Part shown: piece after piece, positions 23,350 through 32,300 of the stretch
Numbering within the stretch: the first letter of the stretch is position 1
Layout of the letters: every line of letters starts with the position of its first letter
Made by a program: the position numbers and the translations under genes
Notes under the pieces: generated by a model
What the model saw: the letters and a program-made list of their open reading frames with translations, nothing else
Database searches by the model: none
Told to the model about the DNA's origin: nothing
Source of the DNA: an uncultured bacterium
Lineage (GTDB): Bacteria > Verrucomicrobiota > Kiritimatiellia > RFP12 > UBA1067
NCBI GenBank assembly: GCA_902763655.1
Contig: CACWSW010000003.1
Location: 1 to 37,438 of the forward strand
Direction: 5' to 3'
Length of the DNA stretch: 37,438 nt

Positions 23350-26300
23350 CTACCGGAAGATGATCGTGCAGCCGGAACCCTTGCGCACGAGTAGCGTGCC
23401 CGAGCCCGTGCCGCGCGCGAGGAACGCAAGGCGCGGGTTCGCGTCGGCCTCCGCCTTCGAATACGTGCCCGACGGCTGCACGACGCCGTTGACCACCAGA
23501 TACTCGACCGTCTGCGTGGTGCCGTCCGCAAGGGAAAGCGTGCCGTTCGCCGGGTCCGGCACCGTGAACGTGCCGTCCGCGTTGAACGCGCCGCTCGCTT
23601 TCGCGACGATCGTGCCGCCCGTCAGCACCACGTTCGTGGTGCCGCCGAGCGCCTTCGCCGAGTTGAGCGTGAGCGTGCCCGCCTGCACCATCGTCGCGCC
23701 CGTGTACGTGTTCGTGCCGTTCAGCGTCCACGTGTGCGTGCCGGCCTTCACGAGCGAAAGCGAGCCCTCGATCCATGAATGGGAGGATCCCCACGCACGG
23801 TTGACGGCGCCGTTCACGGTCAGCGTCGCGGGAGCCGTGGACGAGACGTAGCGCTTGTTGGGCGCGTATTGCGCCTCAGGATTGTTTTCCGCGAGTCCCG
23901 CGACGGTCACGTCGATGCCGTTCAGGTTGAAGCGGGAAATCGAAGCCGACGTGCCGGCCTTGCCGACCGTGACCAAGGCGTTCGTCGGAATCGCGCCGGC
24001 GACGGCCGGACGGAACTCGCCCTGCGACGTCTGCAACGTCGAAAAGACGTTGTTCGTGTTGTAGAGGATCACCGTGCCGGGGTCGTCCCGGTTGACGCCC
24101 ATTCCGGGACGGTTGATGCGGCTGTAGCAGTGGATGGTCCCGCCGCCGCGCAGGGTCAGCGAACCCGCCGTGCGAATCTCGTTCGTGCCGGCCGGATCGC
24201 CCAGGATGAACGTCCCGCTGTCGGCCGCGACGTATCCGGCCGCCGGGTTCCCGGGACCCGTTTTCGCGTCCACGATGTCGCCGTACCATCCCGCCGTCGA
24301 GCTGTTGCTCGGCTTCTGCAGGTAGTTGCGGTTCGCGCCCTCCTTGCCGTAGACGAGCGTCACGCCACGGATGACCGTCGCGCCGTCCAGGTAGATGTGG
24401 GAATTCTTGTCGAGCGCGCTGCCGTGCGAAAATTGGAGCAGGTGCTTGGCGCGCCCGAGGGCGTTGGAGGAGAGGATGAAAAGCGTGCAGTTGCCCGCCG
24501 ACGAGTTGCCGCGCGAGTCGAACGTGACGTCACCCGTGAAGGTGTTGTCGCCCGCGAGGTAGTGGTTGCCGTAGCGCAGGTAGAGCGAGGCGTTGCCGCC
24601 GATCACGCCCGTGGACGCGTTCGTGAACACCGCGCCGTAGGCCGTCTCGATCGAGGTGTCGTCGAGCGCGCCGCGCACCACGAGCGCCCCCTCCTCCACG
24701 ACCGTCGCGCCTGTGTAGGCGTTCCGGTTGGCGAGCGTGAGGACGCCCCTTCCCTTCTTCGTCAGCCCCACGTCGCCGAAAAGGCCGTGCTCGCCCGCGA
24801 ACGTGTAGTTCGACGTCGCGTTCACCGTCACGGACAACGGCGCCACGTCCGTGCCAAACGCCACGGCGGGGTCGGAGCTGCCCGAGTCGTCGAACAGCAC
24901 GAACGCGCCGTCCGTGAACGGAACCGCCTCTCCGCCCGCAAGCCAGTTCGCCGCCGAGAAGTCCCAGGCGTTCGCCGCGCCGTCACCCTTCCAGACGAGC
25001 GTGTCGGCGGCGGAGGCGACGACAAGCCGCAGGCCGCGCGCGTCTGCCACGAGCCGCGCCTCCTCCGGCGCGCCGTCCGCCAGGACGAACTTCCCGCCCG
25101 GCGTCGCGTTCCACGTCATCAGCGTGTAGGAACCGGCGGGGATCGCCTCGCACCCGAACGGCACGAGCGTCACCGTGGTGGTCGCGGATCCGGACATGAC
25201 GACGTCGCCGCCCACTACGATCCGGTCGTTCGTCTCCGCCCCCACCTTGAAGAGCAGCTGCGAGCCGTTGGAGAACGTGAGCGGATTCGAGCCGAACGTG
25301 AGCGTGCCGCATCGGTTCGTCGCTCCCGCCGCGAGCGTGCCGCCGGAATAGACGGCCGACGCGCCATGGATCGTGCCCGTGCCGGCGAGCGTACCGCCGC
25401 TGTTCACCTGCAGCTTGTTGTTGAGGGTGGAGTCTTTCTCCGCGGAAACCGTGCCGTCGAGCTCAAACCGGCAGTTGCTGCTGACGGAGATGATGCCCGT
25501 CGCCGTGTAGTTCCCCTTGTACGACCAGATGCCGCCCTGTTCGTGCGACAGGCGCGCACGCCCCGCGATGTCGCTCGTCACCACGCCATCGCCAGGTCCT
25601 TCAATCCAGATGTAGGCCGTGGCCGCGGGGTATCGCGACATGTCGGGCATGCTGAGGCTGATCGGTCCCGTGAGCGTCACGCACGTCCCGGGCGTCTCGT
25701 TGCGCACGCGGCCGCCCGAGGTGGCCAAGTTCACATACGACATCGTGCTGTTCGTAAAGGCGCTGAACGCGAGCTCGCGGTTGCAGACGGCGTTTGTCGT
25801 GCCGTTGTAGAACAGCCTGCCGATCGTACTGTATGCCGTCTGCCCCATCGTCACCTTCGAGCCGCTGCCGAGCGCGCTCGGCTTGCCGAGGCCCGCCACG
25901 CGGATGATGCCGTCGGAAATGCCGAGTGACGCCGTCGTGCGGTTGGTGGGATTGAGGAACTCGACCGTGCCGCCGTCCGTCCGCCCGATCCACGTGACCG
26001 ACGTTCCCAAATAGCTTTCAATGCGGAGATTGCCAACGCCGCGGACGCTGAGCCGCGTACCGGTGTACGGACCTTTCAGCGTGATGGTGATATTCGCGTC
26101 GGTTCCCTTGATCTCGCCCACGTAGAACGTTCCCCCCGTCATGTGGATCGTGCGGTCCGTCTCCATAGCCGTGACCGTCGAACGCGTCACCGCGTAGAAG
26201 TTGCCGCCTGAAATCGTGACCGTTCCGTTCGCAACCGTCGTCGGCTGCCCAAGCGAGCTCGCCTCGCCGACGTTGGCGATCGTCATGTAGTAGAGATTGC

Positions 26301-26658
26301 CGGCGGAGAGGGTCGTCGCGCCGTTGAACGTGTTGGCAGCGTTGAGGAGCTTGAGGCTGCCCGCACCCGTCTTCGTGAGGTTGCCCGTGCCGGAGACGAC
26401 GCCGTTGATCGTGACCGTCTTGCCGCTCGCCACGGAGATGGTGAGGTTGCCGGGCAGGACGACGTCCCCGTTGAACGTGACATTTCCGTTAAACGTCGCC
26501 GTGTCGCCGGCGGCCGGTGCGGTGCCGCCCCAGTTCGCGCCGTCGCTCCACGTCGTGCCATCGCCCGCGCCCGACCACGTGCACGTGGCCGCCCGCGCAA
26601 CGGACGAACCCAACACGGCAGCAATCGCCGCCATCACCACCATCAGCGTTTTCTTCAT
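23350..26658 (-). CDS. Secreted autotransporter-associated beta-strand-repeat protein
   Basis: A 1102-residue exported protein. A signal peptide (1-23, ending VARA) is followed by CTWSGAGDGTTWSDGANW, a common start in this family. The rest is a Gly/Thr/Asn-rich beta helix with PATR units such as LTKTGAGSLKLLNAANTFNG, LTKKGRGVLTLANRNAYTGA and LVKAGTHTWTLNGTNTYTGA. There is no autotransporter barrel at the end; the protein instead stops in LLVRKGSGCTIIFR. It is likely a surface-displayed or secreted structural or glycan-binding protein; no catalytic motif is seen. Similar genes occur in large numbers in Kiritimatiellota. It has its own promoter and palindrome upstream. Confidence 0.85.
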   Translation of the reverse strand: MKKTLMVVMAAIAAVLGSSVARAATCTWSGAGDGTTWSDGANWGGTAPAAGDTATFNGNVTFNGDVVLPGNLTISVASGKTVTINGVVSGTGNLTKTGAGSLKLLNAANTFNGATTLSAGNLYYMTIANVGEASSLGQPTTVANGTVTISGGNFYAVTRSTVTAMETDRTIHMTGGTFYVGEIKGTDANITITLKGPYTGTRLSVRGVGNLRIESYLGTSVTWIGRTDGGTVEFLNPTNRTTASLGISDGIIRVAGLGKPSALGSGSKVTMGQTAYSTIGRLFYNGTTNAVCNRELAFSAFTNSTMSYVNLATSGGRVRNETPGTCVTLTGPISLSMPDMSRYPAATAYIWIEGPGDGVVTSDIAGRARLSHEQGGIWSYKGNYTATGIISVSSNCRFELDGTVSAEKDSTLNNKLQVNSGGTLAGTGTIHGASAVYSGGTLAAGATNRCGTLTFGSNPLTFSNGSQLLFKVGAETNDRIVVGGDVVMSGSATTTVTLVPFGCEAIPAGSYTLMTWNATPGGKFVLADGAPEEARLVADARGLRLVVASAADTLVWKGDGAANAWDFSAANWLAGGEAVPFTDGAFVLFDDSGSSDPAVAFGTDVAPLSVTVNATSNYTFAGEHGLFGDVGLTKKGRGVLTLANRNAYTGATVVEEGALVVRGALDDTSIETAYGAVFTNASTGVIGGNASLYLRYGNHYLAGDNTFTGDVTFDSRGNSSAGNCTLFILSSNALGRAKHLLQFSHGSALDKNSHIYLDGATVIRGVTLVYGKEGANRNYLQKPSNSSTAGWYGDIVDAKTGPGNPAAGYVAADSGTFILGDPAGTNEIRTAGSLTLRGGGTIHCYSRINRPGMGVNRDDPGTVILYNTNNVFSTLQTSQGEFRPAVAGAIPTNALVTVGKAGTSASISRFNLNGIDVTVAGLAENNPEAQYAPNKRYVSSTAPATLTVNGAVNRAWGSSHSWIEGSLSLVKAGTHTWTLNGTNTYTGATMVQAGTLTLNSAKALGGTTNVVLTGGTIVAKASGAFNADGTFTVPDPANGTLSLADGTTQTVEYLVVNGVVQPSGTYSKAEADANPRLAFLARGTGSGTLLVRKGSGCTIIFR

Positions 26659-26673
26659 GGCATAGTCCCTCTT

Positions 26674-26691
26674 ATCAGTTTTTTAACTGAT
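26674..26691. promoter_or_regulatory. Palindromic operator or 5' hairpin at the transcription start
   Basis: A perfect dyad, ATCAGTT-TTTT-AACTGAT, lies between the promoter at 26698 and the ATG at 26658. The predicted transcription start falls on its edge, so it could bind a repressor or fold in the leader. Confidence 0.5.
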
Positions 26692-26697
26692 GGCCCT

Positions 26698-26727
26698 ATC
26701 CTACCATTGCTCCCCCTGTCTTGTCAA
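26698..26727 (-). promoter_or_regulatory. Promoter of the 1102-residue beta-strand-repeat protein gene
   Basis: On the minus strand a consensus TTGACA (26722-26727) is 18 bases from TAGGAT (26698-26703), which is preceded by TGG as an extended -10. Confidence 0.65.
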
Positions 26728-26782
26728 TTGTGAAGTTTGACAAAATGCGGACAGAATGGCCCTGGAGACAGTTGCGCCCCCC

Positions 26783-26810
26783 GTAGGGACGGCGTTCGAC
26801 CGCCGTCCGC
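26783..26810 (-). repeat. Single-hairpin fragment of the palindromic repeat family
   Basis: GGACGGC/GCCGTCC (26787-26808) with flanks matches the last module of the repeats at 34239 and 35756, in the opposite orientation. It sits just after the stop of the 786-residue protein gene and might act as its terminator hairpin. Confidence 0.65.
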
Positions 26811-26816
26811 CAAGAC

Positions 26817-29177
26817 CTACTTCAGCAGAATCCGGGTGCCGCGCACGGGACCGAACTTGAGCGTCTTGCCGCCGTCCGCGAGGAAGAGCCGCCAGACGCC
26901 CTTCTCGTCCGCGAACGCCGTGCCGTCGCTCGCCACGAGCGAGAGCGGAGGCTTCGACGCGAACGGCACCGTCGAGGAGACAAGCGTCTTCGACGGGCCG
27001 AAGGTGGAGTCGTCGAGCGTGTCCGCCTCCGTCACGCGCACGCCCTTTCCGGCGGCGAACGCGAACGACGGCGCCGTGAGGAGCGGCGCGGACGTTCCGC
27101 CCGTCGCGGCGGCGGGTAGCTCCAGGTCGCCGCCCGGATACGCCTGCGTGAAGGCGACCGTGCCGTCGACGAGGCGCGTCGCGCCCGCGTAGGTGTTCGC
27201 GCCCGAGAGCGTGAGCGTGCCCGTGCCGGCCTTCGTAAGGCCGCCCACGCCGGAGAGGACGCCCGAGAGCGTGACCGCCGCGTTCGTCGTATCGAACGTC
27301 ACGCCACCATGTGACCCAGTGAGGTCGATGGCGAGCGGACACGCGAAACCTGCCGCCGCCGTCGCGCGGATCGTGCCGCCGCCCAGATGGATCTCGTAGC
27401 GGTCGTTCGTCGAGCTCTTGCGGATGCCGTTCGAGCCCACGTTCAGCTCGCCGCCGGTCACGTTCAGGATGCCGTATCCCTTGCCGCCCGGCCGGCCGTT
27501 CAGATTCACCTCGTCCGTGAACACCTCTCCGCCGGAGAGGTTTAACGTGCCGTAGCCGTCCGTCGCGAGCGACAGGCGATACGTGTCCACGAGCAGCTTG
27601 CCGCCCGTCATGTTCCAGAACGCATGGCCCACCGGGTAGTGCCCCAGCCGCACGCCGTCGTACTCGGACGCGTTGCTTCCGTAGAGGCCGACGGTTCGGA
27701 CGATGCCGCCCGACTGGTTCACGATGCCCGTCACCACGTTGTGGTACGTCGCCTCCGTGACGGCGTTCGTGTAGGTGTACTGGGTCGCGTTTCCGACGGT
27801 GAACGCCTTGACCGTCACGTCGCACCCGTCCGTGAACTCCACCGTGCCGACAATGTTGGTATGCCCCCATGTCCATTGCTCGCCGACGCGGAAATCCTTC
27901 TCAGGCGAAACCCAGCGCGCGCCGGAACCGAACGTCAGCGTGCCGCGCCGGACGAAGGCCTGCGTGTTCGTCACGAAGTTCTTGAACGTCGGATGCCCAT
28001 TCGGGTCGAGGTCGGTGTCCATCGTGTATACGCCGCCGATGATGGTATTCGTGATTGTTCCCGCCGAACGCCGCTCCCAGGCGACCGTGCCGTTGTTCGT
28101 CACGATGCCGACGTTCAGCGAACCTTCCACGCAGTTCTTGCGCCCGATGGTGCACCTCGCGCTGGAATTGACCACGATCGGGCCGGTGAAATGGTTGCGG
28201 GAATCCGGGACAGCGTTGCCGAAGGTACTCGTGACCTTGAGCTCCGCATTCCCGTAGAGCGTCCCGTTCAACACCACGGCGTTGCCGGCGAACGTGACCG
28301 GCGCATTGATCGTGATGGTTCCGCTGAATGTCGCCTGCTTGCCGGAGGATCCCTGCTGGATCGTGCTGGCGGACTCGACGACGACGTTGTTCTTCAATGT
28401 ATGGTCGTTCCAGACGTTCAGCTTGCCTCCGCGCATGTATACCTTGCCCTTGGACGGGGTGTTGCCGAGCGAGTTGTTGGTGGTGATCGCCGTGAACTGC
28501 CCGTCCTCGATGCTGATGTCGCCGCCGGCCGAGTTGTCGAACGTGCTCACGGCAAACTGGTCGCCGGACGGCGTCTTGAAGCGCAACGTATGCCCCTGCG
28601 CGTGGACAACGTCGACGTCTATTCGTTTCACGGTGCAGACAAGCAGATCGTCCGTCATGTAGACGTGCGGCAACCGCTTGTTTGTCATCGCCTCCTGCGT
28701 GTTGAGAAGCGCGCCGTTGCCGTCCGGCCCCGTGCCGCAGATGTAGATTTTGGGGAAACCTGTTGCGATGCCGCTAGCTGCCAGCGCCGCCGGGCTGCAG
28801 ACGTCGAGCGCCGCGCCGTTCGCCACGCGAATGTCGTTTGTCCCCGCGACGGAAAGATGCTTGCCCAGCTTGAGGATGCCCGCGTTCACCTGCGTGCCGC
28901 CGGTGTACGTGCGCGCCACCGCACCGAGATCGAGCGTGCCCGCGCCGGCCTTCACGACCGCGACCTTGCCGCCGATGGTCTGGTCGTATGCCTGGTCGTC
29001 GGCGATGTTGAAGGTGAGCGTGACGGCGGTCGCGGACGAGTTCGTCACGCCGTCGTACGACGCGAGGTCGGCCACGTCGGCGACGGTCATATCCGTCCCC
29101 GCGAGGTCCAGCATCGCGGCTTGGAGGTTCGCGCTTGCCGCGACCGCCAAAACAGCAAACATCATCAGTCTCTTCAT
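26817..29177 (-). CDS. Secreted autotransporter-associated beta-strand-repeat protein
   Basis: A 786-residue exported protein with a signal peptide (1-20, ending LQA) and a long beta helix. PATR-type units include VVKAGAGTLDLGAVARTYTG near the start and LTKAGTGTLTLSGANTYAGA near the end. A central region (about 440-600) has spaced motifs GGxLxV or SGGEVFTDEVNLNG typical of pectate-lyase-like coils. It ends LKFGPVRGTRILLK with no membrane barrel. The ATG at 29177 has AAGGAG close upstream. It is probably a surface or secreted protein of the same class as its neighbour; no enzyme motif is visible. Confidence 0.83.
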   Translation of the reverse strand: MKRLMMFAVLAVAASANLQAAMLDLAGTDMTVADVADLASYDGVTNSSATAVTLTFNIADDQAYDQTIGGKVAVVKAGAGTLDLGAVARTYTGGTQVNAGILKLGKHLSVAGTNDIRVANGAALDVCSPAALAASGIATGFPKIYICGTGPDGNGALLNTQEAMTNKRLPHVYMTDDLLVCTVKRIDVDVVHAQGHTLRFKTPSGDQFAVSTFDNSAGGDISIEDGQFTAITTNNSLGNTPSKGKVYMRGGKLNVWNDHTLKNNVVVESASTIQQGSSGKQATFSGTITINAPVTFAGNAVVLNGTLYGNAELKVTSTFGNAVPDSRNHFTGPIVVNSSARCTIGRKNCVEGSLNVGIVTNNGTVAWERRSAGTITNTIIGGVYTMDTDLDPNGHPTFKNFVTNTQAFVRRGTLTFGSGARWVSPEKDFRVGEQWTWGHTNIVGTVEFTDGCDVTVKAFTVGNATQYTYTNAVTEATYHNVVTGIVNQSGGIVRTVGLYGSNASEYDGVRLGHYPVGHAFWNMTGGKLLVDTYRLSLATDGYGTLNLSGGEVFTDEVNLNGRPGGKGYGILNVTGGELNVGSNGIRKSSTNDRYEIHLGGGTIRATAAAGFACPLAIDLTGSHGGVTFDTTNAAVTLSGVLSGVGGLTKAGTGTLTLSGANTYAGATRLVDGTVAFTQAYPGGDLELPAAATGGTSAPLLTAPSFAFAAGKGVRVTEADTLDDSTFGPSKTLVSSTVPFASKPPLSLVASDGTAFADEKGVWRLFLADGGKTLKFGPVRGTRILLK

Positions 29178-29359
29178 CGTTGCTCCTTCTTTTCCATTTC
29201 AGGACGAGGCAGGTGCAAAACAACGGCATTATGGCAGGGCAGGCGTTCCATCGCCGCGCTCATCGCAGCCGCCGAAAAAACCGCTGCAAAATATGTCCTC
29301 AAGTTATCCATGTGGCAATCATACCACATTCCCGAATCCCCCGCAAGTCGTGGTTTGCT

Positions 29360-32300
29360 TCAGCGGATGACGAGCCGGAGGCCGCCCTTGCGGACCTTGA
29401 GCCAGATGCCGGAGGAATCCTTCACGACCGAGGCCACGAAACCGGGACCGGCGTCCGCGCTAGGGGAAGAATCGCCGTTGAGCGTGACGTTCCAGTTCGC
29501 GAGCAGCCCGCCGCCCGCGGTGAACCGCGCGAGCGCGTAGTCGCCCGGCACGGCCGCCGCGCCCGTCGGGAACGTGACGGCGAGCGTGCCCGCCGCCGGC
29601 GCCGCCGCGAGCGTTCCCGACCCGATGCAGCCGCCGACGTTGTAGAGCGCATTCGTGCCGCCCGTGAAGTCCATCATTACGGGATACGTCCGCTCCGCCG
29701 CGTCCGTCAGCTGCACCGAACCCGCGAACCCGCCCAGGCGCGCGGGCAGCATTGCGAGGTCCGTCGCCTTCGCGACGGCCGTCGACGAACACGCGTTCGT
29801 GACGTCGAACGTCGTCATGTTGACGGCGCCGGACTGGTACGTCCAGTCGAAGACGGGCGAGCCCGTCACCTTCCCCGCCGTCACATACACGTTCGTGGAG
29901 AGGAACAGCCCGGCGGCGATCTCGTCGAACACGAAGAAGCCCGGCCCCAAGGCGCTCGCGCTGCCGAACCAGCCCCGGTTGCAGTCCTGGTCCTGACGCC
30001 GCGCCACAATGTGCAGGGGGTTCGTGAGCTTGCCGACGTGCACCGTGTTCGACCCCCACGCGGCAATCACGCCGCCGCTCCGCCAGCGCTTCCCCTTGGC
30101 GTCAACGATCGACCGCGCGCCGCCGGAGACCGACGCGATGTAGAGCTCGTGGTCGGCCGTCGCGCCACTGTTGTGCTTGCCGAAGAAGATGCCGACGGCG
30201 CAGTACGACGTGTTCGTCTGGTAGGTCTCCCCGCAGTTCGAGAACGCCACGCCGCTCAGGCGGCTCGTCACCGCCAGCGCGTCGATCCAGAGGAGCTGCG
30301 CGTTCTCGAATCCCGTCACTTTGCCGTTCAGCGCGAACGACGAGGTGAACCGTGCCTGCTTGGAGAAGTTCTCGAGCTTCAGCGTTCCCGTTCCGCCGAA
30401 CGCGCCGTCGTACTGCTGGTTGGCGTACTGGGTTCCGTCGCCGTAGACGCGCCAGGTCCCCGCCACCTCCAGGTCGCTCGTGAAGGCGCTCGATCCCGAC
30501 GTCACGAGCCAGTTCGTGCCGCCGAGGTCTTCCACCCATCCCGTGCCGGGCTGGTAGCGCGCCTCGACGCCCGCCGGCAGGGTGAACGTGGAGCCGTCCG
30601 CATACGGCCGGGGCGTGTTCACGAGGATGTACGTCGCATGCGAGAGATCGATCTCGTCGAACACCCCCGCCGGAATCTGCTCCAGGAACACGTAGCCGAC
30701 GAGCCGCAGCTTCGCGCCGGGCTCGAACGCGTAGTCCTGCCAATGCGGCCAGTCGGCCTTGATCCAGTGGAGCTTCGTGCCCGGACTCGCGCTGTAGCCC
30801 GTTGAATAGCCGTAGCCGCCGCCCTCCGCCGCCGTGAGGCCGAACTCGTACCAGCCGTCCGGTTCGGGGATCGCCAGCTTCGTGGGGACGGGCGCCGCGA
30901 ACGACCCCGCCACGCGCAGCACGCCGCCGCCCGCGAGCCAGTCCACCTGCGTGCCGAACGTCCCCGTGCCCGTGTAGATGCCGCGCGGCACGCGCGCGCC
31001 GCCCACGTAGAGGACCTGCACGTCCATCACGGCGTCGGACGCGATGTCGAGCGTGGCGCCGTTCTCGAGCGAGAGTCCCTTCAGCGCCACAGTGTCCGCG
31101 GCGCTCACGGACACCGCCGCGTTCTTGAGCTGCGCGTAGTGGGTCGCCGCGTTCGGGGCCGTTGTGGTGGCCCGTTCGGGCGCCGTCCAAGGCACGGCGG
31201 ACCAGTCCACAGCGGCGCCCGTGCCCGTGTAGGTGAAGGAGAAGAAGCGAAGACCGTCAAGCGCGCCGTTCTGCTCAAGCTCGTCCGCCGTCAGCACGCG
31301 GTCGTAGAGACGGAACGCGTAGGAGTGGCTGCGGAAAAAGCCCGCCGTGCCGTTTTCGTTCAGTACCCAGGAGGTTCCGAGCTTGTTCATGTTCAGCGCG
31401 CCGGTATCCACAACCCCAACCGCGTACGTGCCGTCGCGGTACATCCGGTAGTTCGTGCCGTCCGACGTGGTACCCATCGTGCCAATCCAGAAGCTGCTCA
31501 TCGTCGGACGCGGATCCTTCCCGTTGATGAAGAGGCGGTAGCCCGACGACGGCGCGGAGCCTTTCTTGACGCCCGTGCTGTGGACGCGGTAATTGCTTTC
31601 GCCGAAGAAGGTCGGCCAATAGCTCTTGCCCGCCTCGGCGCCGGCCGGCGCGCCGTTCGTGATCACGTTGACCGCGAGCTCGGCGGTCACGGACCAGTTG
31701 TAGACGCGGGCGAGGTCCGTCATCGACTGCTTCGTGGTTGTCGTGTCGAGATACCGGCCGTTCCAGGCGGCGGCGCCGGCGAGCGTAACCTTCCCGTTGC
31801 CCACGAGGTCCTTCCACACGGTCGCCGAGGCGCTGTACTGCCCCACGCCCGTGTTCTCCAACGCGTCGAACTGCGCCACGAGGCCGTCCTGCACGTAGTT
31901 GGCGGACGACAGGCCGCCGCTCGTGTCCGTCGCGCGGACCCAACGCAGGTTGGCGGCCGAGCCGTTCGACACGGCGCGCGCGACGAGCGTCGCGTCCGAC
32001 GGATGGCGCAGCAGGCGCACGCCCGCGCCGAAGTTCCCCGTGGCCGTGCCGAAGACGTCGCCCTCGGCCGCGGCGGCCGGATTGTTGACCACGAGCGCGC
32101 GGTCAAGCGGCCCAGCCAGCTCGAACGCGCCGCCGGCGGCCACGTCCACCCGGTCGAAGCTCACGTGCCCCGCCACGGCCGCCGTACCCGCCGCGCGGAG
32201 CGTGGTGGAGGCGCCCGTGAACACCGCGTTCGAGAAGCACACGCGCACGCCCGCCGCCACGGAAAGCGTTGTGCCGGCCGGGCAGGCGATCGTCGGGATG

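Noticed and set aside
23779-25929. 716-codon plus-strand reading frame
   Set aside because: Antisense of the 1102-residue beta-strand-repeat gene; extreme Arg/Val/Ala content and no motif.
29263-29339. Terminator hairpins after the 1364-residue protein gene
   Set aside because: Stems of only five to six base pairs (such as ATGTGG/CCACAT) with the T-run in the loop or absent; not convincing.
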